From NCBI GenBank assembly GCA_016285075.1, contig JAEEQB010000034.1, positions 1-50,135 of the forward strand: a stretch of 50,135 nucleotides of DNA. Reading direction: 5' to 3'. The stretch comes from Prevotella sp. GTDB lineage: Bacteria; Bacteroidota; Bacteroidia; Bacteroidales; Bacteroidaceae. Made by a program: the position numbers and the translations under genes. Positions 27,037 through 34,102 of this stretch are shown here, one piece after another. Position 1 is the first letter of the stretch. The number at the start of each line of letters is the position of its first letter. Below the pieces are notes generated by a model. That model was not told the DNA's origin. It ran no database searches and worked only from the letters and a program-made list of their open reading frames with translations.

Positions 27037-28128
27037 TCAACGGTAGTACTTGGCATACCACTCTGCAAAGGCCCTCAAACCGTCGCGCAGCGTTATGGAG
27101 GGCTTGAAGCCGAAGTCGCGTTCCAACGCCGTGGCATCGGCATAGGTAACAGGTACATCACCAGGCTGCATGGGCACCAGTTTCTTGTGGGCCTCGAAAT
27201 CGAAGTCTGCAGGCAACACGCCAGCCCTCACGAGCTCTTCCTGCAGAATGTTCACGAAGTCAAGCAGATTCTCAGGCTGTCCCCCACCGATGTTGTAAAC
27301 AGCATAGGGCGGTATGGGCAACCCGTCGTCACCGGCCAGTCTCTCGGGGGCTCCCTGCATCACACGCACCACGCCCTCGACGATGTCGTCTACGAAGGTG
27401 AAATCCCTGCGGCAGTTACCGTAATTGAATATCTGAATGGTCTCACCCTTGATCAGCTTGTTGGTAAACCCGAAATACGCCATGTCTGGTCTGCCTGCTG
27501 GACCGTATACCGTAAAGAACCTCAGTCCTGTAGAGGGTATGTCATAGAGCTTGGAGTAGCAATGGGCCATGAGTTCATTCGACTTCTTGGTTGCCGCGTA
27601 GAGGCTCACGGGATTGTCCACACGGTCGTCAGTCGAGAACGGCACTTTCTTATTACCGCCGTAGACAGACGAGCTACTGGCATAGACCAGATGCTCCACG
27701 CCCTTGTATTCTCCCTCGGGCCGGTCATACGAGTGCCGGCAGGCTTCCAATATGTTGTAGAACCCTATCATGTTCGACTGGATATAGGCATCAGGATTGG
27801 TGATGGAATAGCGTACACCGGCCTGAGCTGCCAGGTTCACAACCACTTGTGGCCTGTACTGCTCAAAGATGTCGTCAACGGCAACCCTATCGGCTATATC
27901 GCCCTTCACGAACTGATAATTGACCGTAGGCGACTGAGTGCTCAGCTCCTCGAGCTCCTTCAGCCTGTATTCCTTCAGGCTCACGTCGTAGTAGTCGTTC
28001 ATGTTGTCAATGCCGATGAGGGTCGTGCCCTGCGTTTCCTTCATCAGTCTCTTCACCAGGTTGCTGCCTATGAATCCGGCTGAACCCGTCACTAAAATCA
28101 CCTTGTTGTTCAGTTCAATCTTCTGCAT
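27037..28128 (-). CDS. UDP-glucuronate 4-epimerase-like SDR enzyme
   Basis: 363 residues, extended short-chain dehydrogenase fold. GSAGFIGSN (15-23) is the NAD-binding motif, SSSSVYGG (151-158) holds the catalytic Ser, and Tyr177-x3-Lys181 (YAATKKSNE) is the catalytic pair. The text IGIDNMNDYYDVSLKEYRL and AAQAGVRYSITNPDAYI is typical of the CapI/UDP-glucuronate 4-epimerase group that interconverts UDP-GlcA and UDP-GalA. It is third in a cluster after a GHMP kinase and a nucleotidyltransferase, which fits a UDP-uronate pathway. It is longer than UDP-glucose epimerase GalE, which lacks the DYYD segment. Confidence 0.85.
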   Translation of the reverse strand: MQKIELNNKVILVTGSAGFIGSNLVKRLMKETQGTTLIGIDNMNDYYDVSLKEYRLKELEELSTQSPTVNYQFVKGDIADRVAVDDIFEQYRPQVVVNLAAQAGVRYSITNPDAYIQSNMIGFYNILEACRHSYDRPEGEYKGVEHLVYASSSSVYGGNKKVPFSTDDRVDNPVSLYAATKKSNELMAHCYSKLYDIPSTGLRFFTVYGPAGRPDMAYFGFTNKLIKGETIQIFNYGNCRRDFTFVDDIVEGVVRVMQGAPERLAGDDGLPIPPYAVYNIGGGQPENLLDFVNILQEELVRAGVLPADFDFEAHKKLVPMQPGDVPVTYADATALERDFGFKPSITLRDGLRAFAEWYAKYYR

Positions 28129-28229
28129 AATCTATCTGCTGTTTTTTTTCTTTTTTGAAGTCACCGCTACGTTCGAAGTCTTCGGAGAGGAGAAACTCCC
28201 CGACACTATCCTAACTCACAGAGCACAAA

Positions 28230-28964
28230 CTACTTGCCATACTTCTCTACTGCCTCATAATAGGTATCAAGGCTCCCTATGTCAAAGCGTCCTGCACTCA
28301 TAGGCCAGGCATGCATCACGGTATGCTCAACCATGTAGTGGGCCAGGTTGCCAGGGGCATCCTTGCCGCATCCGTTTTCCACCGAATGTCTCACCAGCTC
28401 CAGGTCTTTCTTCAGGTAGATGTAGAACGGCGGCACTGCCCAATGACTCTTGGGCACCTGGGGTTTTTCTTCCATACCCGTCACTTTCATGTCCGGGTCA
28501 ACCTCTACCACACCGGTACGCTGCAGCTTCTCTATGCTGGGCTGTTCGTGGCACATAATGCACGATGTCTGCTTCTCCCTGGCAAAGTCCACGAACTCCT
28601 GGAACGAGAAGAACAGCAGGTTGTCGGCTGCCACTACAAGCAGGTCATCGTCAATGCCCAGCCTGTCCATAGCAAAAAGAAGGTCGCACACAGCACCCAG
28701 CCTCGTTTCGTTGGTCTCGGTACCGTCATCGACAATGGTGATGGGCTTCTGATAGCTCTGTCCGTTTTTCCACTCCTCGAATATCGGAGCAAACTTATGA
28801 TTCGTGATGATGATATGCTCATCTATCCCGGGTATGCTGTCAATATCATCGAGCATTCTGCCCAAGATGGTGTTCTCCCCTATTTTAAGCAGCGGCTTCG
28901 GGAAGTTTCTGGTCAGTTCGCCCAACCTTGTTGCATAGCCGGCTGCTATTACTACGTTTTTCAA
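28230..28964 (-). CDS. Sugar-1-phosphate nucleotidyltransferase
   Basis: 244 residues, a single Rossmann-like NTP_transferase domain. The N-terminal signature is AAGYATRLGELTRNFPKPLL (nucleotide binding, with catalytic Arg and Lys). VVAADNLLFF has the metal-binding Asp, and GVVEVDPDMKVTGMEEKPQ and FDIGSLDTYYEAV close the sugar site. The family activates sugar 1-phosphates with UTP, GTP, CTP or dTTP. Its place between the kinase and the UDP-uronate epimerase suggests UTP and galacturonate 1-phosphate, but the sequence alone does not fix the substrate. Confidence 0.85.
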   Translation of the reverse strand: MKNVVIAAGYATRLGELTRNFPKPLLKIGENTILGRMLDDIDSIPGIDEHIIITNHKFAPIFEEWKNGQSYQKPITIVDDGTETNETRLGAVCDLLFAMDRLGIDDDLLVVAADNLLFFSFQEFVDFAREKQTSCIMCHEQPSIEKLQRTGVVEVDPDMKVTGMEEKPQVPKSHWAVPPFYIYLKKDLELVRHSVENGCGKDAPGNLAHYMVEHTVMHAWPMSAGRFDIGSLDTYYEAVEKYGK

Positions 28965-29040
28965 ATTGATAATTATTTTAACCGATTCCTTGAGACTCCG
29001 GAAAAACCACTTTGGTCAGTATCGCACCAGCCAAAAATGA

Positions 29041-30228
29041 TCAATCATTCAAAAACCTTGCTCCGTCATCGGGTTTCACCCAAAACACTTGGAAAGTCTT
29101 CTCATACTCAGGGAACTGCTCCAGATAGCGTTCCGTGAGCACCTTCGTAATATCCTCTTTATGAGCAGGATCCACCAATGCGATGCAGGCTCCCTTGAAG
29201 CCTGCTCCTGAGAACCTGCCGCCATAGACACCAGGCAGTTTCCTCATGATTTCATAGATGGCAATCAGTTCCGGGCTACCGCATTCATAGTTATGTATGG
29301 AGCTCTCGCACGAATCGAACGACAGTTTTCCGAACAGCTTCATGTTACCCGTTTCCCATGCCGTCACACCCTGCCTCACACGTCGGTACTCGGAATAGAA
29401 ATGCTCGGCACGGCGTGCAAACCTTGCGGGCATGGCTATGCGGGTCTTCTCGAACGTCACCTTGGGGATGTCCCTCAGGAACGTCTTGTCAAACGTCTTC
29501 AGGGGCTGCTCGGTATAGGCTAGCATGTTCCATGCAGCGGTCTTGCATTCGTACACGCGGAGATTGTAGTCTGAGTTCACCAGCGAGCGCGTCAGGCCCG
29601 AGAAGAAAATGCCAATCTCAAACGGAGGCATGTCGGGGTTCTTCTTGATGATTCGCCAGTCATTGCTGTCACAGTCAAGGAACAGCAGACCGTCTTTCCT
29701 GCCTAGCGCTATACACGCCTGATCCAGCAGACCATTGTTCAGTCCGATGTATTCACGTTCTGCCTCCGAAGCAATCTTCACCACCTCGAACGGCTGCAGC
29801 GTAATGTCGTTGGCTTTGGCAAAGGCCATCACATAGGCTATCAGCACTGCTGCAGAGGATGACAGGCCGCCAACGGGCAGACTTCCCTGTATGACACCCG
29901 TGATGCCCCGTTTCAGTTCAAAACGCTTACGCAGCGCATATTTCGCACCGCGGGCATAGTCGCCCCAATGACGTTCGCGCACCTGGCTCGGAGCGTCTAT
30001 CTCAAAGTCCACAACGCCCTCGAACGTCCTCGATTCCAAGTGTACGTGCCCTACTCCACCCCCGACACAGCCTGAGCTGGAAGCATCATCACCATTCACC
30101 GAGAACCACAGGTCCACACCTTTGTCAATAGCAAAACCAGTCACTAGTCCGTGCTGATGATCCACATGTGCTCCCAACGGACACACCCGATAGGGAGCAA
30201 AGATATGATACTGAAATTGTTCCATCAT
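29041..30228 (-). CDS. GHMP sugar kinase, probable galacturonokinase
   Basis: 395 residues. GHMP features: N-terminal sugar-binding motif PYRVCPLGAHVDHQHG (12-27), ATP-binding GSLPVGGLSSSAAV (115-128), catalytic Asp169 in NGLLDQ, and GGRFSGAGFKGAC near the C-terminus. True galactokinases read GEHxDYxGG at the first motif, where the Glu contacts the sugar C6 hydroxyl. Here the Glu is replaced by Ala20, leaving room for a carboxylate. The plant galacturonokinase, as I recall it, has PLGAHIDHQ at this place and similar NYECG and GVYGxRFSGAGF text. With a nucleotidyltransferase and UDP-uronate epimerase downstream, galacturonate is the favoured substrate. First gene after the promoter at 30331-30362. 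Confidence 0.75.
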   Translation of the reverse strand: MMEQFQYHIFAPYRVCPLGAHVDHQHGLVTGFAIDKGVDLWFSVNGDDASSSGCVGGGVGHVHLESRTFEGVVDFEIDAPSQVRERHWGDYARGAKYALRKRFELKRGITGVIQGSLPVGGLSSSAAVLIAYVMAFAKANDITLQPFEVVKIASEAEREYIGLNNGLLDQACIALGRKDGLLFLDCDSNDWRIIKKNPDMPPFEIGIFFSGLTRSLVNSDYNLRVYECKTAAWNMLAYTEQPLKTFDKTFLRDIPKVTFEKTRIAMPARFARRAEHFYSEYRRVRQGVTAWETGNMKLFGKLSFDSCESSIHNYECGSPELIAIYEIMRKLPGVYGGRFSGAGFKGACIALVDPAHKEDITKVLTERYLEQFPEYEKTFQVFWVKPDDGARFLND

Positions 30229-30330
30229 GTTTGTTAATGCTTTAATTTAAGTTGAAAGGCTATTGCGACCGGGGCACACCGTTGATGCCTTCAAGCCCGA
30301 TTTGCGTCACCTCCGTACCTTTTCTGTGTG

Positions 30331-30362
30331 CAAAGGTAGCATAAATCGGGCAAAATACCAAA
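30331..30362 (-). promoter_or_regulatory. Promoter of the uronate kinase cluster
   Basis: Minus strand: TTTG (30359-30362), 20 bp, TACCTTTG (30331-30338). It lies about 100 bp upstream of the kinase ATG, leaving room for a regulated leader of roughly 95 nt. Confidence 0.8.
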
Positions 30363-30398
30363 CGAAAACGGTTTTTTCTTTAGCCGCATAGTCCACCC

Positions 30399-30730
30399 TT
30401 CTCTCAAATTCAAAAACTGTCATCTGTCATAACTGTCATCTGTCATAACTGTCATTTGCCACAACTGTCATCGATAGAGAGCTAAGGCAACCTCCTATCC
30501 TATTGATGCGGAATGTCACATCGAAGCCGCTATGACAAATGACAGATGACAGTTTTTTGAAAAGAGAGTAAGGAGTGTAAGATTAGTATTATTATATATA
30601 TATATTATAATATATATATATAATAATCTCTTTTTTCTCTCAAAAATCAAAAACTGTCATCTGTCATAACTGTCATTTGTCATAACTGCCATCGATAGAG
30701 AGCTAAGGCAACCTCCTCGCCCTATTGATG
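30399..30730. repeat. Composite intergenic repeat with AT-rich palindromic centre
   Basis: Two direct copies (about 30399-30514 and 30635-30730) share CTCTCAAA, then repeats of AACTGTCATCTGTCAT, then ATCGATAGAGAGCTAAGGCA and ACCTCCT, ending CCTATTGATG. Copy 1 has one extra ACTGTCAT unit. Between them, 30531-30568 carries the CTGTCAT block in reverse orientation, so it forms an inverted repeat with copy 2. The centre (about 30589-30627) is a nearly perfect TA palindrome. It is non-coding; no promoter or RNA was recognised in the rest of this 600-bp gap apart from the kinase promoter. Confidence 0.75.
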
Positions 30731-30829
30731 TGAAACGTAACCTCCGTGGCTCAAATCTTACGGATTCGTGCCCGTGATAATAGTTCCCGGCTTCACCGGC
30801 GACGGTGGGCAGCGGGTGGGAAGATATTG

Positions 30830-31336
30830 TCAATTCCCATTGACGGCTTGCGGAGTCCACTTCTTGAAGAACTCGAGCACCTTCTTCTGATTATAGTTCT
30901 CGCCCTCTTCCAGTAATCCGGAATCCTGTATGTGAATCACCTTTCCGTCTCCATCGAGAACAACGAGTACCGGGTATCCGAACCTTCCGGCATTGTTCAG
31001 ACGCTTCATCAGAGCCTTCCCCTGCTCCACCTTCTCTGCGCTCTTCGACTTACGCGGATTGTAGTTCACGTGGATATACTCGTAGTTGTCGGCAATAACC
31101 TTGCTCACAGCCGTATCGTTGGTAATGAAGTCTGCAAACTTCAGGCACCAGGGACACCAGTTGCCGCCTACCTGGCATACAACATACTTCCCTTGCGGCT
31201 TGGCTTTCTTGACGGTCTGTTCAATCTGCTGAAGGGGGTCGATGGTCTCGTCATAGACTTTTTTCTTACTCTCCTGGGCATTCACCGTCAGGACTGTCAT
31301 ACAGGTAAGAATCGTAAGGATGATGGTTTTCTTCAT
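30830..31336 (-). CDS. Secreted thioredoxin-like protein (CPWC)
   Basis: 168 residues from ATG 31336; an ATG 9 bp upstream is also possible. A signal peptide (KKTIILTILTCMTVLTVNAQ) directs export. The thioredoxin-fold active site is GGNWCPWCLKFADF, and the cis-proline strand is FGYPVLVVLDGDGKVIH. Such periplasmic thioredoxin-like proteins reduce or exchange disulfides. It is divergent from the LD-carboxypeptidase gene, with a -7 box at 31386-31393. Confidence 0.88.
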   Translation of the reverse strand: MKKTIILTILTCMTVLTVNAQESKKKVYDETIDPLQQIEQTVKKAKPQGKYVVCQVGGNWCPWCLKFADFITNDTAVSKVIADNYEYIHVNYNPRKSKSAEKVEQGKALMKRLNNAGRFGYPVLVVLDGDGKVIHIQDSGLLEEGENYNQKKVLEFFKKWTPQAVNGN

Positions 31337-31385
31337 TGGGGTCATGTTATTACTCGTTAATGGTGATGGAACAATAATACCGCTG

Positions 31386-31393
31386 CAAATTTA
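31386..31393 (-). promoter_or_regulatory. -7 box of the thioredoxin-like gene
   Basis: Minus-strand TAAATTTG, about 50 bp upstream of the chosen start. No TTTG is seen at the -33 distance. Confidence 0.45.
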
Positions 31394-31456
31394 GTAATAA
31401 TATGGCAGATTTGGCGAGTTTTACCGATGGTTTTAAGTGAATTTAGTAAATCAGTG

Positions 31457-31487
31457 TTGGCTATTCGGAAAAAAAGTTGTATATTTG
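31457..31487 (+). promoter_or_regulatory. Promoter of the LD-carboxypeptidase gene
   Basis: TTG (31457-31459), 20 bp, TATATTTG (31480-31487). It predicts a leader of about 55 nt before ATG 31550. Confidence 0.75.
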
Positions 31488-31549
31488 CACTCGAATTCCA
31501 CTCATAGCGTAAAACACGATAAAAACAAAAAAAACAAAAAACAGCGTAT

Positions 31550-32686
31550 ATGAAACAACTGAAGAAATGGATGCAAAATGTAGGGCGCTTCACCATCATG
31601 GCATTCTCATGCCTTGTCATGCTTACGGCCTGCAACGAGAACGACAACCCCGTCGAACCCGATCCCGACTACCCTATTGCAGCTGACATGGTAAAGCCTG
31701 CCTTCCTGCAAAAAGGCGATAAAGTGGCACTCATATCACCGTCGTACTTCACACCAATGGAGAATGTGGAGAAGACTGCCGAGGTGCTGAAAGAATGGGG
31801 ACTTGAGCCTGTTATCGGCCCTAATGTGGGCAAGGTGGTGGACGGACGCTATGCTGGAACGGTGGACGAGCGTGTCAGCGACATCCGATGGGCACTCAAC
31901 GACCCTACCATCAAGGCCATCATCTGCAACCGAGGCGGCTATGGCACCATCCAGCTGATTGACGAGTTGACACTGGCCGAGCTGAAAGCATCGCCGAAAT
32001 GGCTCGTGGGATTCAGCGACATCACTACCCTGCACGGCCTGCTGACACGTGCCGGCGTAATGAGCATACACGGCACCATGAGCTCGTTCCTGGCCAAGGG
32101 CGGCAAAGACAAGACCAGCACAATGATGCGCGATCTGCTGCTGGGCAATGTCCCACGATATGAACTGCCGGCACACCCACAGAACATCACGGGTACAGCC
32201 ACCGGAACGCTGGTTGGCGGCAACCTCTGCACCTTTGCACCCAACCTTGGCTCACAAGCCGATGCCACCATCGGGCAGAACCTGATTCTGTTTGTGGAAG
32301 AGGTAGAGGAGTCCATGCACAACATTGACCGTCAGATGCGCGTCCTGCAGATGAACGGCGTGCTGGATCGCTGCAAAGGCATCATCCTGGGCGAATTCAC
32401 CGACTGCGGCTCAGAGTTCACCTACGAGAGCGTAGAAGCCATGCTGCACGATATGCTGGCGGAGTACAACATTCCCGTGCTTTGCGGCTATCCTGGAGGT
32501 CACGGCGACGTGAACCTGCCAATCGTGATGGGTGCCCCAGTCACCATCGACGTACGCAACGACGGTGCTACCCTGCAGTTCAATATCGAAGGCAGCCAGT
32601 ATGATGTCAATACGGCCGAAATCTCTGGCGTACACATGAACGCCCGTGCCCGAATGATGATGGCAGGAAAGAGAGAGGCGGAATAA
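31550..32686 (+). CDS. LD-carboxypeptidase family S66, lipoprotein
   Basis: 378 residues. The N-terminus has a lipoprotein signal with the lipobox LTAC (Cys28), so it is probably anchored in the outer or inner membrane. The S66 domain runs from about residue 48: ISPSYFTP, NRGGYGTIQL, nucleophile Ser156 in VGFSDITTLHG, GGNL, Glu250/Glu251 in LFVEEVEES, and His318 in YPGGHGDVNLP. The Ser-Glu-His triad matches LdcA-type enzymes that remove the terminal D-Ala from muropeptide tetrapeptides. E. coli LdcA is cytoplasmic; this one is exported, so it would act on periplasmic cell-wall fragments. Confidence 0.9.
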   Translation: MKQLKKWMQNVGRFTIMAFSCLVMLTACNENDNPVEPDPDYPIAADMVKPAFLQKGDKVALISPSYFTPMENVEKTAEVLKEWGLEPVIGPNVGKVVDGRYAGTVDERVSDIRWALNDPTIKAIICNRGGYGTIQLIDELTLAELKASPKWLVGFSDITTLHGLLTRAGVMSIHGTMSSFLAKGGKDKTSTMMRDLLLGNVPRYELPAHPQNITGTATGTLVGGNLCTFAPNLGSQADATIGQNLILFVEEVEESMHNIDRQMRVLQMNGVLDRCKGIILGEFTDCGSEFTYESVEAMLHDMLAEYNIPVLCGYPGGHGDVNLPIVMGAPVTIDVRNDGATLQFNIEGSQYDVNTAEISGVHMNARARMMMAGKREAE

Positions 32687-32736
32687 ACCAAGGAGTCCTC
32701 TTCCGCCCCATCCTGCAGCCCCCTCCCCTTCAGGGT

Positions 32737-32832
32737 TCACTGCGACTCAGTCGAAGTACATATCCCGATCACTGCGACTGAGTCACAGTACATTTTCCGG
32801 TCACTTCGACTGAGTCGCAGTACATTGCCCGA
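32737..32832. repeat. Three tandem 32-bp repeats, each with an internal palindrome
   Basis: Units 32737-32768, 32769-32800 and 32801-32832 share TCACTGCGACTGAGTC and AGTACAT with 3-6 changes each. The core CTGCGACTCAGTCGAAG is an imperfect palindrome. They fill the space between two convergent genes and may form hairpins that end both transcripts. Confidence 0.85.
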
Positions 32833-32866
32833 AGCACCAGTTAGCAGCTACGACACGCCCTCCTGG

Positions 32867-33985
32867 TTACTTCCCGTATTCGTTGTAAGACACATTCTCA
32901 GGCTTCCATTTGTCCTTCGGCATGGGACTCTCATCGGGATGTCCAATGACGATGACACAAAGAGGAACGATGGTCTCAGGCAGCCCGACAGCCTTTGATA
33001 CTGCAGCCACACGGTCGTCCATAGGATAGACACCCGTCCACACGGCTCCCAGCCCTAAAGCATGAGCAGCCAGCAGGATGTTCTCGGTAGCGGCCGAGCA
33101 GTCCTGTACCCAGTAGGCCTGACCCTTACCAGGCAGAGCCTTGTCCAAATTGCCACACACCACGATGGCCAGTGCACACTGTTCCAGCATTCCTCCACGG
33201 TTGCCTGCCAGCTCCTTCAGCTTGGCCTTGTCGGTAACGGCAACGAAATGCCACGGTTGCTTGTTGACAGCTGTAGGAGCGGCCATACCTGCACGCAGCA
33301 GTGCCTCTATATCGGCCTTCGATACAGGCTCACTGGTATACTTGCGGATGCTGGTGCGGGTCATGATGACATTCAGGGCCGGATTGGTCTCCCTGCTGAT
33401 GTCGGCCTCCACATCGCTCATCTTGTCCGTCGGCTCGTAACGCTTCAGCACCTTGCCGTCACGGCTTACGAGGAACTTGGTGAAGTTCCACTTGATGTCA
33501 TTCTTCTTGTCAAAATCCGCATCGCGCTTACGGAGCATCTCATCCATCATCTTGCCACGTTGATCGTTCACGTCAAAGCCTCCGAACCCCTTCTGGGCCT
33601 TTAGCCAGGTGTAGAGCGGATGAGCATTTTCACCGTTGACGTCGATCTTGTCGAACTGCGGAAAATGGATGTTGAAGTTGGCTGTGCAGTACTGGTGGAT
33701 CTCCTGAATACTTCCGGGTGCCTGAGCCCCGAACTGGTTACAGGGGAAGTCAAGGATTTCCAGTCCACGGCTGCTATACTTCTCGTAAAGCGCCTCCAGC
33801 TCCTTGTATTGAGGGGTAAATCCGCAGCGGGTTGCCGTATTGACTATCAGCAGCACCTTGCCTTTGTATGTTGACAACGACACATCCTTGCCGACATCAT
33901 CCTTTACCGTGAAATCATACACACTCTGTGCCGATAGGGTCAGCACACCCAACATTGCCATCAGGCAGATCATCATTCTTCTCAT
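32867..33985 (-). CDS. Glutathione peroxidase-nitroreductase fusion, exported
   Basis: 372 residues from ATG 33985. A longer frame to 34060 is rejected because the -7 box (34023-34030) lies inside it. Signal peptide: residues 1-20 (MRRMMICLMAMLGVLTLSAQ). Residues 21-200 are a cysteine glutathione peroxidase: Cys54 in NTATRCGFT, Gln84 in FPCNQFG, Trp166-Asn167 in WNFTKFLV. Residues 204-372 are a nitroreductase-type flavoprotein domain (MTRTSIRKYTSEPVSKADIE, AAPTAVNKQPWHF, GLGAVWTGVYP). The two parts are joined in frame by RETNPALNVI. The peroxidase may reduce hydroperoxides while the FMN domain oxidises NAD(P)H or a quinone; coupling is inferred. Confidence 0.87.
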   Translation of the reverse strand: MRRMMICLMAMLGVLTLSAQSVYDFTVKDDVGKDVSLSTYKGKVLLIVNTATRCGFTPQYKELEALYEKYSSRGLEILDFPCNQFGAQAPGSIQEIHQYCTANFNIHFPQFDKIDVNGENAHPLYTWLKAQKGFGGFDVNDQRGKMMDEMLRKRDADFDKKNDIKWNFTKFLVSRDGKVLKRYEPTDKMSDVEADISRETNPALNVIMTRTSIRKYTSEPVSKADIEALLRAGMAAPTAVNKQPWHFVAVTDKAKLKELAGNRGGMLEQCALAIVVCGNLDKALPGKGQAYWVQDCSAATENILLAAHALGLGAVWTGVYPMDDRVAAVSKAVGLPETIVPLCVIVIGHPDESPMPKDKWKPENVSYNEYGK

Positions 33986-34022
33986 CTTGTTATAGTTTTT
34001 GTTATTACACGCAATTTGCTGG

Positions 34023-34030
34023 CAAAGATA
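34023..34030 (-). promoter_or_regulatory. -7 box of the peroxidase-nitroreductase gene
   Basis: Minus-strand TATCTTTG, 38 bp upstream of the chosen ATG 33985. It supports that start over the upstream one. The -33 element is unclear. Confidence 0.55.
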
Positions 34031-34102
34031 ATCCAAAAAATCCAAAGAATCACCATCCACCCCTGCTACTTATCATTTTTTAAGGATTTTGTGATGTCAG
34101 CG

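Noticed and set aside
26983..28083. Long plus-strand ORF (366 codons) opposite the epimerase
   Set aside because: Frame shadow of a strongly conserved gene; codon-position bias of the minus strand explains it.
29041..30228. Leloir-pathway galactokinase (galK)
   Set aside because: The galactose-contact motif is changed (GAHVDH for GEHxDY), no galT or galE-type neighbour is present, and the partners point to uronates.
30657..30860. Minus-strand ORF of 67 codons
   Set aside because: Runs across the composite repeat and into the end of the thioredoxin-like gene; no start signal or domain.
32737..32832. Possible CRISPR array
   Set aside because: Units are directly adjacent with no unique spacers and no cas genes nearby.
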